DNA of 64,000 nt from Mastigias papua (taxonomy: Eukaryota; Cnidaria; Scyphozoa; Rhizostomeae; Mastigiidae), in contig OZ025267.1 of the NCBI GenBank assembly GCA_964019165.1, positions 14,489,324-14,553,323 of the forward strand, written 5' to 3'. Positions within the stretch are counted from its first letter, which is position 1, and every line of letters begins with the position of its first letter. The notes under the pieces were generated by a model that was given only the letters and a program-made list of their open reading frames with translations, did not search any database and had not been told where the DNA came from. Of the stretch, positions 22,980-52,965 are shown in pieces. The translations under genes were made by a program, and so were the position numbers.

Positions 22980-24143
22980 AATATATACTTTTCTTTATTG
23001 TAAGCACATTGATAAAAATCTCCTAGATTAACTCCCTTAGATTAATACAGAGCTACCTAACAGTCAGAAAGCAATCTGTTAAGTTTAGTGGCTACTTTAG
23101 CCCCTGAGGTTCCCTAAGTCAAGGAGTACCACAATGATCAACTTTTGGCCAACTTTTCTTCAACATTTTGATAAATTACATCTTCCTTATAATTAACGAT
23201 GGGTCTGTTTGTGCAACTTTGCATATGACAACATAACCTCAGTTTCTGCTAGCAGTATTGAAGAGCTAAATAGATTAGTTCAAATAAACACTACCAAATG
23301 TATTGGGTGGTTCAATTATAACTACTTGACAGACAACCAAAGTAAATTCCAATCTTTGGTAGTCAGCAAAGGTATGCCAATGTCGAAGAATTCGTAATAA
23401 ACAATGAATTCAAAATTAAAGTAACAGACACGGTAACACTTCTTGGTGTCCAAATCGATGATCGGCTTAAGTTTGATTCGCACATTCAGAAGATCAGTTC
23501 AGAGGCATCATTACAGCTCAACTGTCTTAAGAGGTTAGTGAAATATATGGGTAGTAGAGAGAAAATTATAATCATAAACTCGTTTATCCTGTGTTATTCC
23601 AATTACTGTCCTCTTATTTGGTTATTTTGCAGCAATGACAGTCAGCAGAAAATGAAAAAGATTTGTGAAAGAGCATTACGCCTAGTACTCTCAGATTACT
23701 CCTCGACTTCTGATGAGCTACTAAACAAGACGAAATTTACCACGGTCCACATTAATTCAATTAACAATTAGCCCTAGAAGTTTTCAAAAAATACGCAATC
23801 TGAGCCCTGTTTTCATGAAAGACCACTTTATCCAAGAATCTTCACATCATGATCTTCGCATGAGAATTACTCTTTATGTTCCTAAAGTCAAAATACTAGA
23901 TATGGAATTAAACTCCTCAGACTCTTGGGGCCTAAGATCTGGAACTCTCTCCCAGATGATATAAAACCGTCAAATAATCTAGGACAATTTAAGATACTCA
24001 TGAACAAATATGCCTTCATGGCCTGCAACAAGTAGTAGTAGTTTCTCACGATACAATATGTATTGCTGAATGTTAGTATGTATTAGTAGTCGGTACTATT
24101 GTAACGCTAATATAACGGTTACTATTATTATAATTATTATGTT
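22980..24143 (+). mobile_element. Decayed LINE reverse transcriptase fragment
   Basis: Plus-strand pieces: CIYDNITSVSASSIEELNRL (a degraded YADD region near 23220), LTDNQSKFQSLV, then INSFILCYSNYCPLIWLF and KKICERALRLVLSDY (23570-23700), LSPVFMKDHF (about 23800) and a 'WGLRSGTLSQM' piece near 23930, the degraded form of 'LGPKIWNSLPDDI'. Frameshifts and stops break it. It is the same general family as the 18.8-20.4 kb element, in the opposite orientation. Confidence 0.75.
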
Positions 24144-24145
24144 TA

Positions 24146-24170
24146 TATCTTCACCAGTATTTCCATGATA
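24146..24170. repeat. Left 25-bp flanking repeat of the R2-like insertion
   Basis: TATCTTCACCAGTATTTCCA + TGATA. It matches 26930-26954 at 23 of 25 positions. The right copy begins exactly after the poly-A end of the retrotransposon, as expected for a target-site duplication. Confidence 0.8.
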
Positions 24171-26929
24171 ACCTATCAACAACGCTATAAAACTCATGAA
24201 TTGAACTGTTTATAATTACTTTAAAGAAAGGTTTGGCTACTCGGAGGACTCTATTAGCGATCAGCAGGTCACAAATACAAGGACATGCCTAAAGAATGGT
24301 TAAAAGTTAGTTTAAAATTTTTGAAACGGTCCTAGGCCTCTCCCAATGAAATTAGGTATGTCTCTCGTTTACTATGTAATACTATACGCACTTCCGCTGA
24401 CGTTCCACCCTCTGAATTTAGTCACAATAGTAGGATTCAAAACAACTTTTGGAGTTATGTAAAATCAAAGCTAGACTCTAGTACCTCATCTTCTCCATCA
24501 GTCATTATGTCACCTTGTACTAACTTCTTTCATGATTTTTCCGTGCGAAACATCCGTTACAGTGTTTCAGAATCTCAAACTGGATTCCTTCCCTTCCTCA
24601 GCCTTCAGTGCCATACAATGTGTCCACCAACGCCGTATCAGCAAATAACGAAGGCTTCCGGTTCACCTTGTCCTCCTTACAAGATTTCAATTATTCCTTT
24701 CAAGCGCTGCCCCTACCTCCGAACCTACATAGCTGAAGTGTTTTCCTTACTTTGGAAATCTGAAGAGATTCCTGATGATTGGAAACAACTCGTTCAGTCC
24801 TCGTTCACATGAAAGGTGATATATCAGACCCATTTACTTCTTGATCTATGACTCTTTATTTCCTTTTTGAGCTCTAATAATTTTATTGAGCACAAAATCC
24901 AGAATGGTTTTCTTCCTAAGCTAACAAGTACATTTGAAATGGCAAATGTCATAAATAAAGCAAGGATGAAACCAGACTGGTTGAAACAGCGATCACTTGT
25001 CATCATGTTGATAGATTTCAAGAACGCTTTTGGTGAAGTTCACAACGATCTTATTCAGGAAGTGCTACAGTACTATCACATCCCATTACATATTCAGACA
25101 ATAATTGGCAATCTTTATTCTAATTTTCGCAAATCAATTTTTACCAAATCATTGCCAATTCCATCTATAAAAGTGGGCCGGGGTGTTCTTCAGGGAGACT
25201 GTCTCAGCCCATTAACCTTTAACCTATGCTTTAATACCTTTATTAAATATATATCTGATCCCAAGTTTACTCTATTTGGCTTTTCCGCAAATTCTCCCAG
25301 TCCACACCATTGGTTTCAATTTGCCGATGACGCCTCCGTTATTACCAGCCTAGAACATGAAAGCCAACTATTGCTAAATCACTTCTTGAGATGGTGTACT
25401 TGGGCTGATATGATAATTCGTGTAGAGAGATGTTCCTCATTTGGAATTAGGAAATCTGCTACCTCATCAGTACAGTTCATACCTAAACTCATCACTAATA
25501 AAGACCTTGTACCAACCGTTAAAATTGGTGAGTCGCGTAAGTATCTTGGTCGATATTTCTCTTTCTCTATGCAGAATTTTGAACATAAAACTATTCTATT
25601 GGGCACCATTGCTGACTTATTGAACAAAATTGATAATACTCTTTGCCATCCAAAGAATAAACTTCTACTATACCATCGCTTTGTTCTCTCTAAGATCTCT
25701 TGGCATTTTACTGTAGCAGAACTCAGCAAAACATGGGTAGTTGAAAACCTGGATTATATTGTTGGAAAGTATAAGATGGTTTGAACTATCAATTAGCGCC
25801 ACTTTAAGTACTATCATTATCAGCAAATCAAACTATGGCTTAAATCTCCTTGTTCCTAAACAAAGATAATTTAGTGTCAAACTATAATTCTATTATTTCT
25901 TTATGGCATGATTCAAGTACCTTTACTAACACCCAATATTATTACTACAGACACACCAAGCAAGTTCTCAAATCTATTCAAAGCCATCACCATCATCGTA
26001 TTACAAATGACTTAACATCACAGGGATTAGTTATTTCATCTATCCTTAAGTTTGATTTTCAATCTACTACTAAACTTTGGTCAACTGTTCATCAGAAAAT
26101 GCCATAGAACATCTTTAACTTCACTCTTAAATATTTAAATAACACTCTAGCCACTCGCAAAAACCTATGCAATTGGTCCATTGTTCAATCATCAGCATGT
26201 TCTTTCTGCCTTAAGCCTGAAACCTCACAACATATTGTATCTGGTTGCAAGATGTACCTCAAACACGGAAGATATACTTGGAGGTACGATTCTGTTCTTA
26301 ACTTAATAGCCAAATCCTTGTCTGTAATACCGGATTGTTCACTGTACGCTGATCTTATCTCTTTTCTATCCCCTTCTATTATCATAGGTAGTTCCTTCCG
26401 GCCTAACCTTATGTTACTCACCAACGACAACATCTTATATATTATTGAGCTCACTATTGGCTTTGAAATTAATACCACAATCAATAGTGATCGTAAGGCT
26501 TCTAAATATTATCCTCTGAAACAAACTTTACTCTCAACATATAATCAAGTCTCATTTATTAACCTTTCTCTAGGAGTCAATTGTACTATTAGTGGGTCAT
26601 CTGAATCTTTTGTTAATCTTCTCAAATCTTTAGGCTTCAACGTTGTTATTAGATTTACATACTATATATTCTGTTTCCGCAATAAACCCCATGGACAAAT
26701 TCCGAATTATTAGAAATATGAAAATCATTATTATCATTTTTTCTTTCCTCATTATTATTGATGTTATCTACTTTATATAAATATATATATATTTATATTT
26801 ATATATATATTGTATGTAATCTATGTGGATTTATTAAGCCTGACAGCCAGTTTTACTTTGCCTAATTTTGTGAGACCTATGATTGTAGTATTTAGGTGAT
26901 ATGTTACAAAGATTTGAAGTTTTAAAAAA
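24171..26929 (+). mobile_element. R2/R4-like non-LTR retrotransposon (RT, zinc knuckle, restriction-like endonuclease), 5'-truncated
   Basis: The open frame 24867-25784 (305 codons) holds RT motifs: MLIDFKNAFGEV (Asp 50), RGVLQGDCLSPLTFNLCFN, and FADDAS (Asp 154 and 155). Frameshifted continuations at 25850-26107 and 26108-26713 give CSFCLKPETSQHIVSGC, a CCHC knuckle, and then RPNLMLL...IIELTIGFE, which fits the RPD...E core of restriction-like endonucleases. Known: this order (RT, CCHC, C-terminal endonuclease) defines the R2/R4/NeSL-type clades, often sequence-specific inserters. The endonuclease Asp is Asn here; related copies at 49.6-52.0 kb keep RPD. The 3' UTR has a TA-rich patch and ends GAAGTTTTAAAAAA. 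The 5' part is missing. At least two frame breaks make this copy inactive. Confidence 0.85.
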
Positions 26930-26954
26930 TATCTTTACCAGTATTTCGATGATA
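26930..26954. repeat. Right 25-bp flanking repeat of the R2-like insertion
   Basis: TATCTTTACCAGTATTTCGA + TGATA, the partner of 24146-24170. The 3' end of the element is fixed independently by comparison with the minus-strand copy, which shares sequence up to GAAGTTTTAA and then diverges. Confidence 0.8.
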
Positions 26955-27760
26955 TATGATACGTATCTTATTTGCTATAATACACCTTTCACATTTTAGA
27001 ACCAGAACGACGAGAAAAAGTTCGTAATGTTTTTCATACTGATGATAGATCTTGGAATGGTTCCGAAACGTTTATGTCGAACAGTTACTATAAAACAGTT
27101 AGTTTACTAATTGATGTGTCGTGATGTTTTCATACTGATGATTGATTAAATCATCATGACTCTTTTCAAGTCGTTCTTGCTCCAAAATTTATCAGAAAAC
27201 TGTGTTTTCTAATCAATGTACTAGTCTTTACGTTCCTCTTTAAGGTCAATACCATCTTTATTTCACTGGACATATACAACACAGTAAGCGTCTTAATATT
27301 TCTATTACCATTCTTTCGATATTTTACAGACCTTCAGTTTCCTTAGTTGTGCAAATGACAGTATTAGATGCAGGATATGCAAGAGTCAGAAATGCAACTG
27401 AATGATTGCATTGAGAGAGGGAGCTGTTCATTTCATAGGACTGACAAATTGTTAGAACCACATCCTTGGGTGCTAAGGAACACGTCCTTTTTAAGTAGAA
27501 AGATGCATACATTTTAGATATAAAACAGCAGAGTAATTCAGCCGTATTACGACTTTCATGGACCAATCTAGCTTACGGCAGTTTGCAAAGAAATGGGATT
27601 GTTTAACTCTCATACATCTACACGGCTCCCCCACAGATGGTAACTACTACAAGAAAGTACAGGGCCGGGACTGATTTTAGTACTTTAAGCCCGCTGAGGA
27701 TGCAAGTAGCAAATCATATTTAGAGCAATATCAGGACCGATTTTATACCTATCAAATACC
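26955..27760. other. Intergenic stretch; nothing recognised
   Basis: Unannotated sequence between the R2-like element and MITE B copy 2. No coding or repeat signature seen. Confidence 0.3.
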
Positions 27761-28058
27761 TACAATCCTCGCCAAAATTGTTGGAACACCTACTGCATTG
27801 TAACAGAATTTTGCTCCTTCTCCGCCCCTCTCCCTGATACAATGTTGAAGTATGACGAGATTGTTCTGCTTTGACAGTTATTTTCGCTATTGACTGGTAG
27901 ATGGTCAGTTCCTACGTAAAAATTAACATTGTTCATGAGGGGAGGGAGGAAGGGAAATAGGGACAGGAGAGTTTCCCACTGGCAGTAAAACAGGGATAAC
28001 GTTGTTCTCCTGGATGACTAAACTGTTGGTGTTCCAACTAATTTTGGCGAGGATTGTA
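27761..28058. mobile_element. MITE family B, copy 2
   Basis: 298 bp including the TA at each edge. Left end CAATCCTCGCCAAAATTGTT + GGAACACC; right end its inverse. The interior is close to copy 1 (13333-13634) read on the other strand, for example the shared block around GGCAGTAAAACAGGGATAAC. Confidence 0.85.
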
Positions 28059-28497
28059 GTTGCTGAAATTGTTGGAGATGTAACACCCCAAAATACCCCT
28101 AATATACTCCCTAGGCAAGAGTATACTATCAGTTTTCTTTTTTTGTATTACTGCACTCATCGGTCTCAAATTAATTGCACGATCATCCGATAGTTAACCC
28201 GCCATTTTTAGCAAGAAAAATGAAGTATACAGAAGCCATCTTGTCTTGCTCTTTAATGGATGAAGCTGAACCTGTTGAGTTTTTCTGAGTTAACCAATAT
28301 TAAATTCTATCAAGGGCCACACGGATGTGCCTGCGCAATGAGTCATCGATAATGGGTTATATATGCATGTTATGCAATACGGAGAAGCCCATACATAATA
28401 GAACCATTTCATAAATTTTGCTGTAAGTTCCTTTAGATCGATCTCCTATTACAAATTTTGAGATGTTATAGAACGTATCGGATACAGTTTCACATTG

Positions 28498-29040
<543 letters not shown>

Positions 29041-29479
29041 GTATTTATCATATACATAAATGTAAGCATTCTGTCACAGATCTAAGCTCCAGTCAAACAG
29101 CACATAGTGTTCTTAAGATATATATAATATTTTGAAATATATATACTGCATTTCTATGCTAGGCATTGCTCTATTCAGAAACTTTGTTTCAATTATCATT
29201 ACTGCTATTATTACCAATTTAATGTCTGTAGTCGGATATCTAACAGGTAAAATTACAGTCAATTAGAGCCTGTCATTTGTAAGATAAAATGTAAAAGCAT
29301 CATACAACTGTGAAATAAAATATCTACCATGCTATGTTCCAAAATATTAATTGGAAAATGAGAACAAGTGAGTGGCAAGGCTTTGGTGAATGATATCATA
29401 AAACACCAACTTGTGCTAAACAGTCCTACACATCCTTCATCTCCAAAAATCTCTTCCTTCAAAACCTTTCGTTTATCTA

Positions 29480-30040
29480 CCTAAAAGATCTGCCTTATGT
29501 AACTGTCTTACGAATTTCTTCGAGCTTGCTACTCCTAAAGATGGTAATGAATATGTTTATTTATAAATATCTCATTATGAAGCTTGGATTCATACCAGCT
29601 CGAGTCCCTTACGTCGTTAATGTAAATAGCTGCAGGTTTCATCGGTAAGTAGTTGTGGAATTGTCTTCTATCACAAGGGTATTATTATATGTCACAATTT
29701 TCTGAAAAGATTTGTCTTTTATGCGATAAATCACTTGATATAATCTCCTATGACAGAACATCTATGTAATTGAACAATTATTAATATTGGATAAAACAGC
29801 CCTTTTGTAATACGTTTTAGCTGTTCTATAGTTAGCTAATGAGAAGTGAGAGAGTTAGTGCTTTATATCTATTGATATCCCAAGACCAAGTAGTTTGCGT
29901 TCAGCGCCCTCCATTTCAAGACTATTTTATATTTCTACAGATAACTCGTAACGTTGCTCTCCAGAAATCATGAAATGGCACTTCTCCGCATTCAGTCTCA
30001 CACAGTTGTCTCTAAACCAGTCTGCAACAATTGAAATAAC
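29480..30040 (-). mobile_element. Decayed LINE reverse transcriptase fragment
   Basis: The minus strand near 30030-29940 reads VADWFRDNCVRLNAEKCHFM, equivalent to 'LSTWYPENYMKLNADKCHFM' in the 18.8-20.4 kb element. Further on are DKSFQKIVTYNNTLVIEDNS and a degraded MNPSFIMRYL. It ends about 120 bases below the SLC26 stop codon, so the SLC26 3' UTR may run into it. Confidence 0.7.
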
Positions 30041-30161
30041 ACAGAGTAAAAAGTGCGATTAAAGATGAGGAATGTTCTTTGTGACTGAGAGTTTTATGCT
30101 TGCACACTTTTCAGAGGCACTAAAACTACGAAAACGTTTACTTCAATAATTTTTGAATGAA

Positions 30162-46710
<16,549 letters not shown>

Positions 46711-47783
46711 GAAATATTAACTCTCTAAACAAAGATCCTGAGACATTCGTCGCAGTCAGAAGTTGGGATCTTCAATATCCTTCTTTGCACCAAGCCGGTA
46801 TGATAGGAAGTCAAGCGAGTTTGTCCACTCGGTTATAATAAGGTATCTTTCGCATTAAGTAATCAATACGAGCTGACTTCCTCCTTGTGACTTTCTGTTT
46901 AAAAGGAGATTCCCTTGTTGAACTTACGTGTTGGTCGAAAAGTCCGCAAAATTCGATCTCTTACACCGTAACCCCGGACTTCCCAAAGTTGAAAAGTCCT
47001 TGTATGTTATAGTGATTGCGTTGCATTAAACGTTCATACCTCGCTTACCTAATGGTATAACTGGATACAAGTATTTCTTAAAATTGTAATTCATGACATC
47101 TTTTGATAAGTTTATTCGCTATGAAGTTGCAAAATTCAGTACCATTTTTGTGAAATGACAATGAATTAACCTTTGGTTGAAGAAACATTCCCTTGGTTCA
47201 AAGTTGACCTTATTGCAACCGGACACCTTTGAAATGCACATGCGTTTTACAATAAATTTGCCTATGAGAAACTGGGCTACACTCTTCAGAATTTCGTTGC
47301 ATAAGCATTTTAAGAAACTGGTCAGCTCCATATTTGAGAAATTCAATTTCAAGTGCAAAATCTCCTTGTCCTCTGAAGGAACAAAATTAAAGTACTGGGA
47401 TTTCTTTTGTGATACGTAGTTTTTACTCAAATCATCTATAAATCTAATCATCAGCTCTAATTCAAGCTCATTATCTTTTGTCGCCTGTCATTTAACTTTG
47501 AATTTAGAATCCGCTAAGAAACTTTAGACCTTACCCTCTCACTATGTTTCTTATGGAAATACTTGTATGGCCCTACATCCAGCTATCTGAAAAACCTGTC
47601 ACCCCTGGAAGCTAAGGGCACATTGAAAGTCTATAATCACTCTAATTAGGCTGGCTGTGAATTTTCGATAACCTTCTGGGGTGACAAGTGTAAATTTTCA
47701 GGAGGGGTAGGCTTTTTGAAGAGAGCTACACTCTATTTTATAAGAACACCTAATTTTTCACCGAGTTTCAATATTCAGTATTC

Positions 47784-48306
47784 TTAGGTCCAGACTAAAT
47801 GATTCGATCTTTCATTCGATTTTTCACTCGATAAAAATTCGAATGGAAAATCGAGTCGCTTGGCCAGGGCCTAAGTCGAGTGGAGTCGAATGAGATCTAG
47901 TGAAGTTTTATCTTTATCAAAGAAATCGAGTGAAAAAGTGCTGTCGAGTGAAAATCGAATCGTTTGGCGACCTTGTTGAGCGTGTCGAGTGAAAGCATGC
48001 GCAGTAGCATCTCCTTGGGCGGAAAATATTTATGATGATAAATATTTAGCTGATATACGTTACGACAATATGAGTGAAGCGAAGGAGACAAAAACTCAAG
48101 TTGATAAGTGTAAAAGTGCTGAAATGTTTTAATCGTATCAAGCTTCGGGAAACGATAAAGGTTATTGCAACAGTTGCGATGAATCTGAGTCTAGTTGAGT
48201 GAAACGTCGAGCGAAAAATCGAATCGTTTGGCAACACATGCTCGACAAGGTTCGACTTTGATATCAAATGTTGACTGAAAAATCAAAACGTTTGGCCAGC
48301 GTCTTA
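47784..48306. mobile_element. Composite inverted-repeat element, Harbinger-like ends
   Basis: Left end TTAGGTCCAGACTAAATGAT + TCGAT; right end AAAACGTTTGGCCAGCGTCT + TAA, inverse in outline. An internal end (CTTGGCCAGGGCCTAAG, ending at 47873) suggests a short element 47784-47873 beside a longer one. Motifs such as TCGAGTGAAAATCGAATCGT + TTGGC recur inside. The TTA/TAA flanks would fit the 3-bp target of PIF/Harbinger, but this is inference. Confidence 0.55.
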
Positions 48307-49559
48307 AATTTTATTTATTTTGAGCTTTAGACTATTCTTAAATTATTCTTAAATTCTATCAATCTTGAGTATTAATTCAAGTATAGACTAAATTCTTATA
48401 ACAAAAAAGAGTGTAACTGAGAATCCCTGAAAAGTTGCTGAGTCGCATCAAAGTCCAACGAGTTCTAGACAGGATAAGGGAAGCTCAATTTGCTTTGTTT
48501 TCTATGTAACAGCTCAAATTCACAAAGAATCTAAACCTTGAAGAAGCTTGAGCTTTGAAATATTCTTAAATTACTCCTAAATTTCAGAGAGTTTGAGCCT
48601 TAATATCCTTATAGACTATATGCTTATAAAACAAGTGTTTACCATCGTTCTTATTTTATTCTGAACATTAGGCATCAATTTTGGAACAGTTACTATCTTG
48701 ATTCTGGAAGAAGTTTGGAATATTAGCATATGTAATGTCTTGTTGAAAAATTTCAGGGAAGAATATCGAATAAATGTCTACCAGACCACGAGACCAGAAT
48801 TACCAGCATCTTAGATTGAATTCATTGATTCATTTCATTTATTCCAACCCCTAAATTTGAAGGGTAAGAATAGCAAATTGCTAATAACATTTAGCTGTTT
48901 TCATATCTCTACAAGTTATGAATTTCAAGTAAAGTGTGCCTTAATCAGGTACAGTATTAGCTTCCATCCCCCAAGTGAGGACTGCTTGGCGACGGCTGTG
49001 ACTATCTGTATACTTCACTTTGTATTTCTTATGCTGCCACAGTTATAACGGACATGTTCTGCAGGCTCAGCTTATTGTCAAATATGCCAAATGAACTGAA
49101 AGGGGATTTGAAAGAAAAGGAATTTCAAACGCTTCATGATGTCCTGATAGTACATCAATCAAGTCGTAAAAACAGCACGTGCAGTGGCACGCTTTGCGAT
49201 ACATTTAAGCGGGCGTGACTGCAATGAAGACATGCCACGTCCTGTACTCCTTAGTCATGAACTATGTAATACAGTTAGCATGCCGTTGAACTACAAGACG
49301 GCTGAGCAGGTATGAAGTATTATGAGATAATGCAATAGTAGAAATAGAATCTACACTACATCCATTTGCAAAGTAATAGCAAGGAAAACATTATTCGTCT
49401 ACACCCACTGTAAACAATTGAATAATTTTCTTTTGAAACTTCTCATTGAGTCTATAGAACTAGTTGGAATAATAACCTCTCAAAAAACTTGGCAGTGCAT
49501 AATTGACTTGCTTGTACAGAATACATAGTACATCATAAAAAACAAAAAAAACACAAAAA
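48307..49559. other. Intergenic stretch; diverged duplication
   Basis: Contains two similar AT-rich segments (around 48312-48410 and 48545-48640; both with TTGAGC...ATTCTTAAATTA...). No gene recognised. Confidence 0.3.
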
Positions 49560-50757
49560 ATACCCACTAAATGTTCCAGAAAAGATCAGAATTCGATGGT
49601 TAAGAGTTCTGGGTTAGTCCAAAGTTTCTCTCTTTGGCAAAAGATAAAGTAGGTTGATCTAATTGAGGTATTCATAGCTTTCATAATGATTCGTTTTTGG
49701 ATGGTCTTATCAAGGCTCAATTCAATGAGTAACGAGAAAAACGAAATACAAGAAGAGCCCATAGTTCCAATGGCACCCATAGATAGAATGATAAATTTAA
49801 CTTTATTGTAAGAAGGAGAGTGTTCACTAAGCAATGAGCTATATTTGGCAGCCTTACGATTACTATTATTTTGTAAGTTTCAAACCCTATTGTAAGTTCA
49901 AGAATGTACAGTAATTTGTCTTCTGTAAGCAATAGAAGATCAGGACGAAGAGATTCACCGGTAATCATGCATGGGGACAAAAAGGAAGGTAGATCAGCGT
50001 AAACTGTGCAGTGTTTGAGCGAGGAGAATGTGTTAGCGAGAAAAAGAAGAACAGAGTTGTGGCGCCAAGTATATCTACCCTCATCGAGGTATGAAAAACG
50101 ATTAGATACACGTGCTGTAGAGTCTCTGACTGTAGGCAGAAAGAGCATGAAGACGATTGAGAAATTGACCATTTACAGAGATTTTTACGAGTAGGAAGAG
50201 TATTATTTAAGCATTTTATAGAACAGTTGTATATGTCTCTAGGCAAATTTCGCAGAACGGTTCACCAGAGGCTGTTGGTTTTCTGACATGCAAACTTAAG
50301 TATGGATGATGCTACTAAACATTGAGATAAGAGAGTAGTATTAATGCGTTCTTCATGTTGAATAGTTCTTAGAATATGTTTGGTGTTTTTGAATTGTTAG
50401 TACTAAAGATGTATACAGTAGCTAGTCTCTGCCCAAAGGGATTTCATGTCGTGGCTTCGAGAAGATTTTAAAGCATTAAGTATAATTCTTTGACATTCGA
50501 TAAACTTGGTAGGTGGAAGGACAAGGCTGACGCCATATTTGTATTTATGTAATATGAGAGAACTGAAAGTTGCGCTTGCAGGTAGTTCAAGCCATTTCCT
50601 CACAAAACTTGAAATGATGTTGTCCAAATTTTCCACAACCCATATCTTGCTAAAATGCCAAGACAGTGTGGATAGAACAAAGCGGTCGTAAAGAAGGAGT
50701 TTATTTTTAGGATGATACGGAAGGCAGTCGATTTTTACCTACAGGTCAATACTAACA
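49560..50757 (-). mobile_element. R2/R4-like retrotransposon, minus-strand copy 3
   Basis: From about 50745 down the minus strand encodes KIDCLPYHPKNKLLLYDRFV, then SWHFSKIWVVENLDNIISSF (RT thumb), LPASATFSSLILHKYKYG, LNNTLPTRKNLCKWSISQSS, CSFCLQSETLQHV (zinc knuckle, with the last Cys not clear) and SLRPDLLLL...YILELTIGFE (endonuclease core with Asp kept). Frames change several times, so it is a pseudogene. It lacks the RT palm, which would lie upstream where copy 2 now ends. The 3' end near 49560 is approximate. Confidence 0.75.
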
Positions 50758-50762
50758 ATTTT

Positions 50763-52009
<1,247 letters not shown>

Positions 52010-52015
<6 letters not shown>

Positions 52016-52560
52016 AAGTATAATAATAATAGATCGTATATTGTCAGGATGTCCTATACTTACACCAAATGAATATACGGCCGGGCATGATAGAGATGGG
52101 CAATACTTACATTGGACAATTTGCAAGCATTATAACATGTCGCACTTTGCCAAATGGTATGAACATCAAACACCACCAGTAGTGGAAGGGGAGAAAACAT
52201 CATGATATTCTGGGACTTCTCAATCAATGCAGATAGAACAATTCAAGCAAACAGGCCAGACATAGTTACTTAAAGATCACAAGAGCAAAAATGCTTCCTT
52301 GTTGAAACGCCAATTCCTACAGACAGAAATATGTCAATCAAAGAATTTTACAAGCTGCCGAAGTACAAAGACCTTCAAATTGAGATAACATCTAATACAA
52401 CTGTCATACCTGTTGTAGTTGGTGCACTTGGAATGGTAAACAGGGGAATCCAAAGCCATCTAAAATCAATCCCTGGAGAGCCAGACTTGCCAGAAATACA
52501 ACAAATAGTCCTCACAAGCACGGCACACATTCTTCGCAAAGCACTTTCAATATAAAAAGA
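52010..52560 (+). mobile_element. Non-LTR retrotransposon C-terminal fragment
   Basis: Plus-strand frames give ILTPNEYTAGHDRDGQYLHW, a HxxxxC-type knuckle region (ICKHYNMSHFAKWYEHQTPP), a broken 'QTGQT..LLKDHKSKNASLL' and then KYKDLQIEITSNTTVIPVVV + GALGMVNRGI, LPEIQQIVLTSTAHILRKAL. Known: this is the C-terminal region of a widespread animal non-LTR RT class. It is the same class as the 176-935 fragment. The RT core is absent. Confidence 0.75.
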
Positions 52561-52599
52561 AGAACTGAACAGTATGAATATGATTGATTAAAAACAAAG

Positions 52600-52965
52600 C
52601 ATGAGCAAAGCTATTTTGCATACAGGGGGACCACGGTTTGGAATTCCTTATCTAGCGATTGTAAGATAGCAAATAGTTTCCAATCATTTAAGATGAAACT
52701 AAAAATCATGCTTGCTGAGAAGAAACAACTTTTCCCTTTTTTTCAAAATCTTTCTTTAATTTTAATTTTATTCTCATTTTCCATTGTAATTAACTTTTGA
52801 ATTTAGTATGTAAATAGTTATTTTAAATTGTATGTATTAGTTTTCTAACATGGCCCCCTGGAAACCAGATCTCTGTATCTGAGGGGGCCACCATGTATAA
52901 ATAATTAAAAATGAAATGAAATGAAATGAAATGAAATGAAATGAAATGAAATGAAATGAAATGAA
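52600..52965 (+). mobile_element. LINE 3' end with (AAATG)n tail
   Basis: A short decayed C-terminus (pieces equivalent to RGTTVWNSLSSDCKIANSFQ and SFKMKLKIMLAEKK near 52625-52725), then a 3' UTR with GGCCCCCTGGAAACC and GAGGGGGCCACCATG, closed by a pentamer tail. It directly follows the preceding fragment and may belong to a separate insertion. Confidence 0.6.
52908..52965. repeat. (AAATG)n microsatellite, about 11 copies
   Basis: Pentamer tail of the plus-strand LINE, a common 3' terminus for such elements. Confidence 0.95.

Noticed and set aside
25379..25729. 116-codon minus-strand frame
   Set aside because: Antisense shadow of the plus-strand R2-like RT frame.
29273..29314. Candidate extra SLC26 last exon (LYDAFTFYLTNDRL after a TTTCACAG acceptor)
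   Set aside because: It resembles the STAS 'VHDAVTFAL' segment, but that segment is already encoded in the exon at 30162-30286, and the locus is next to LINE debris.
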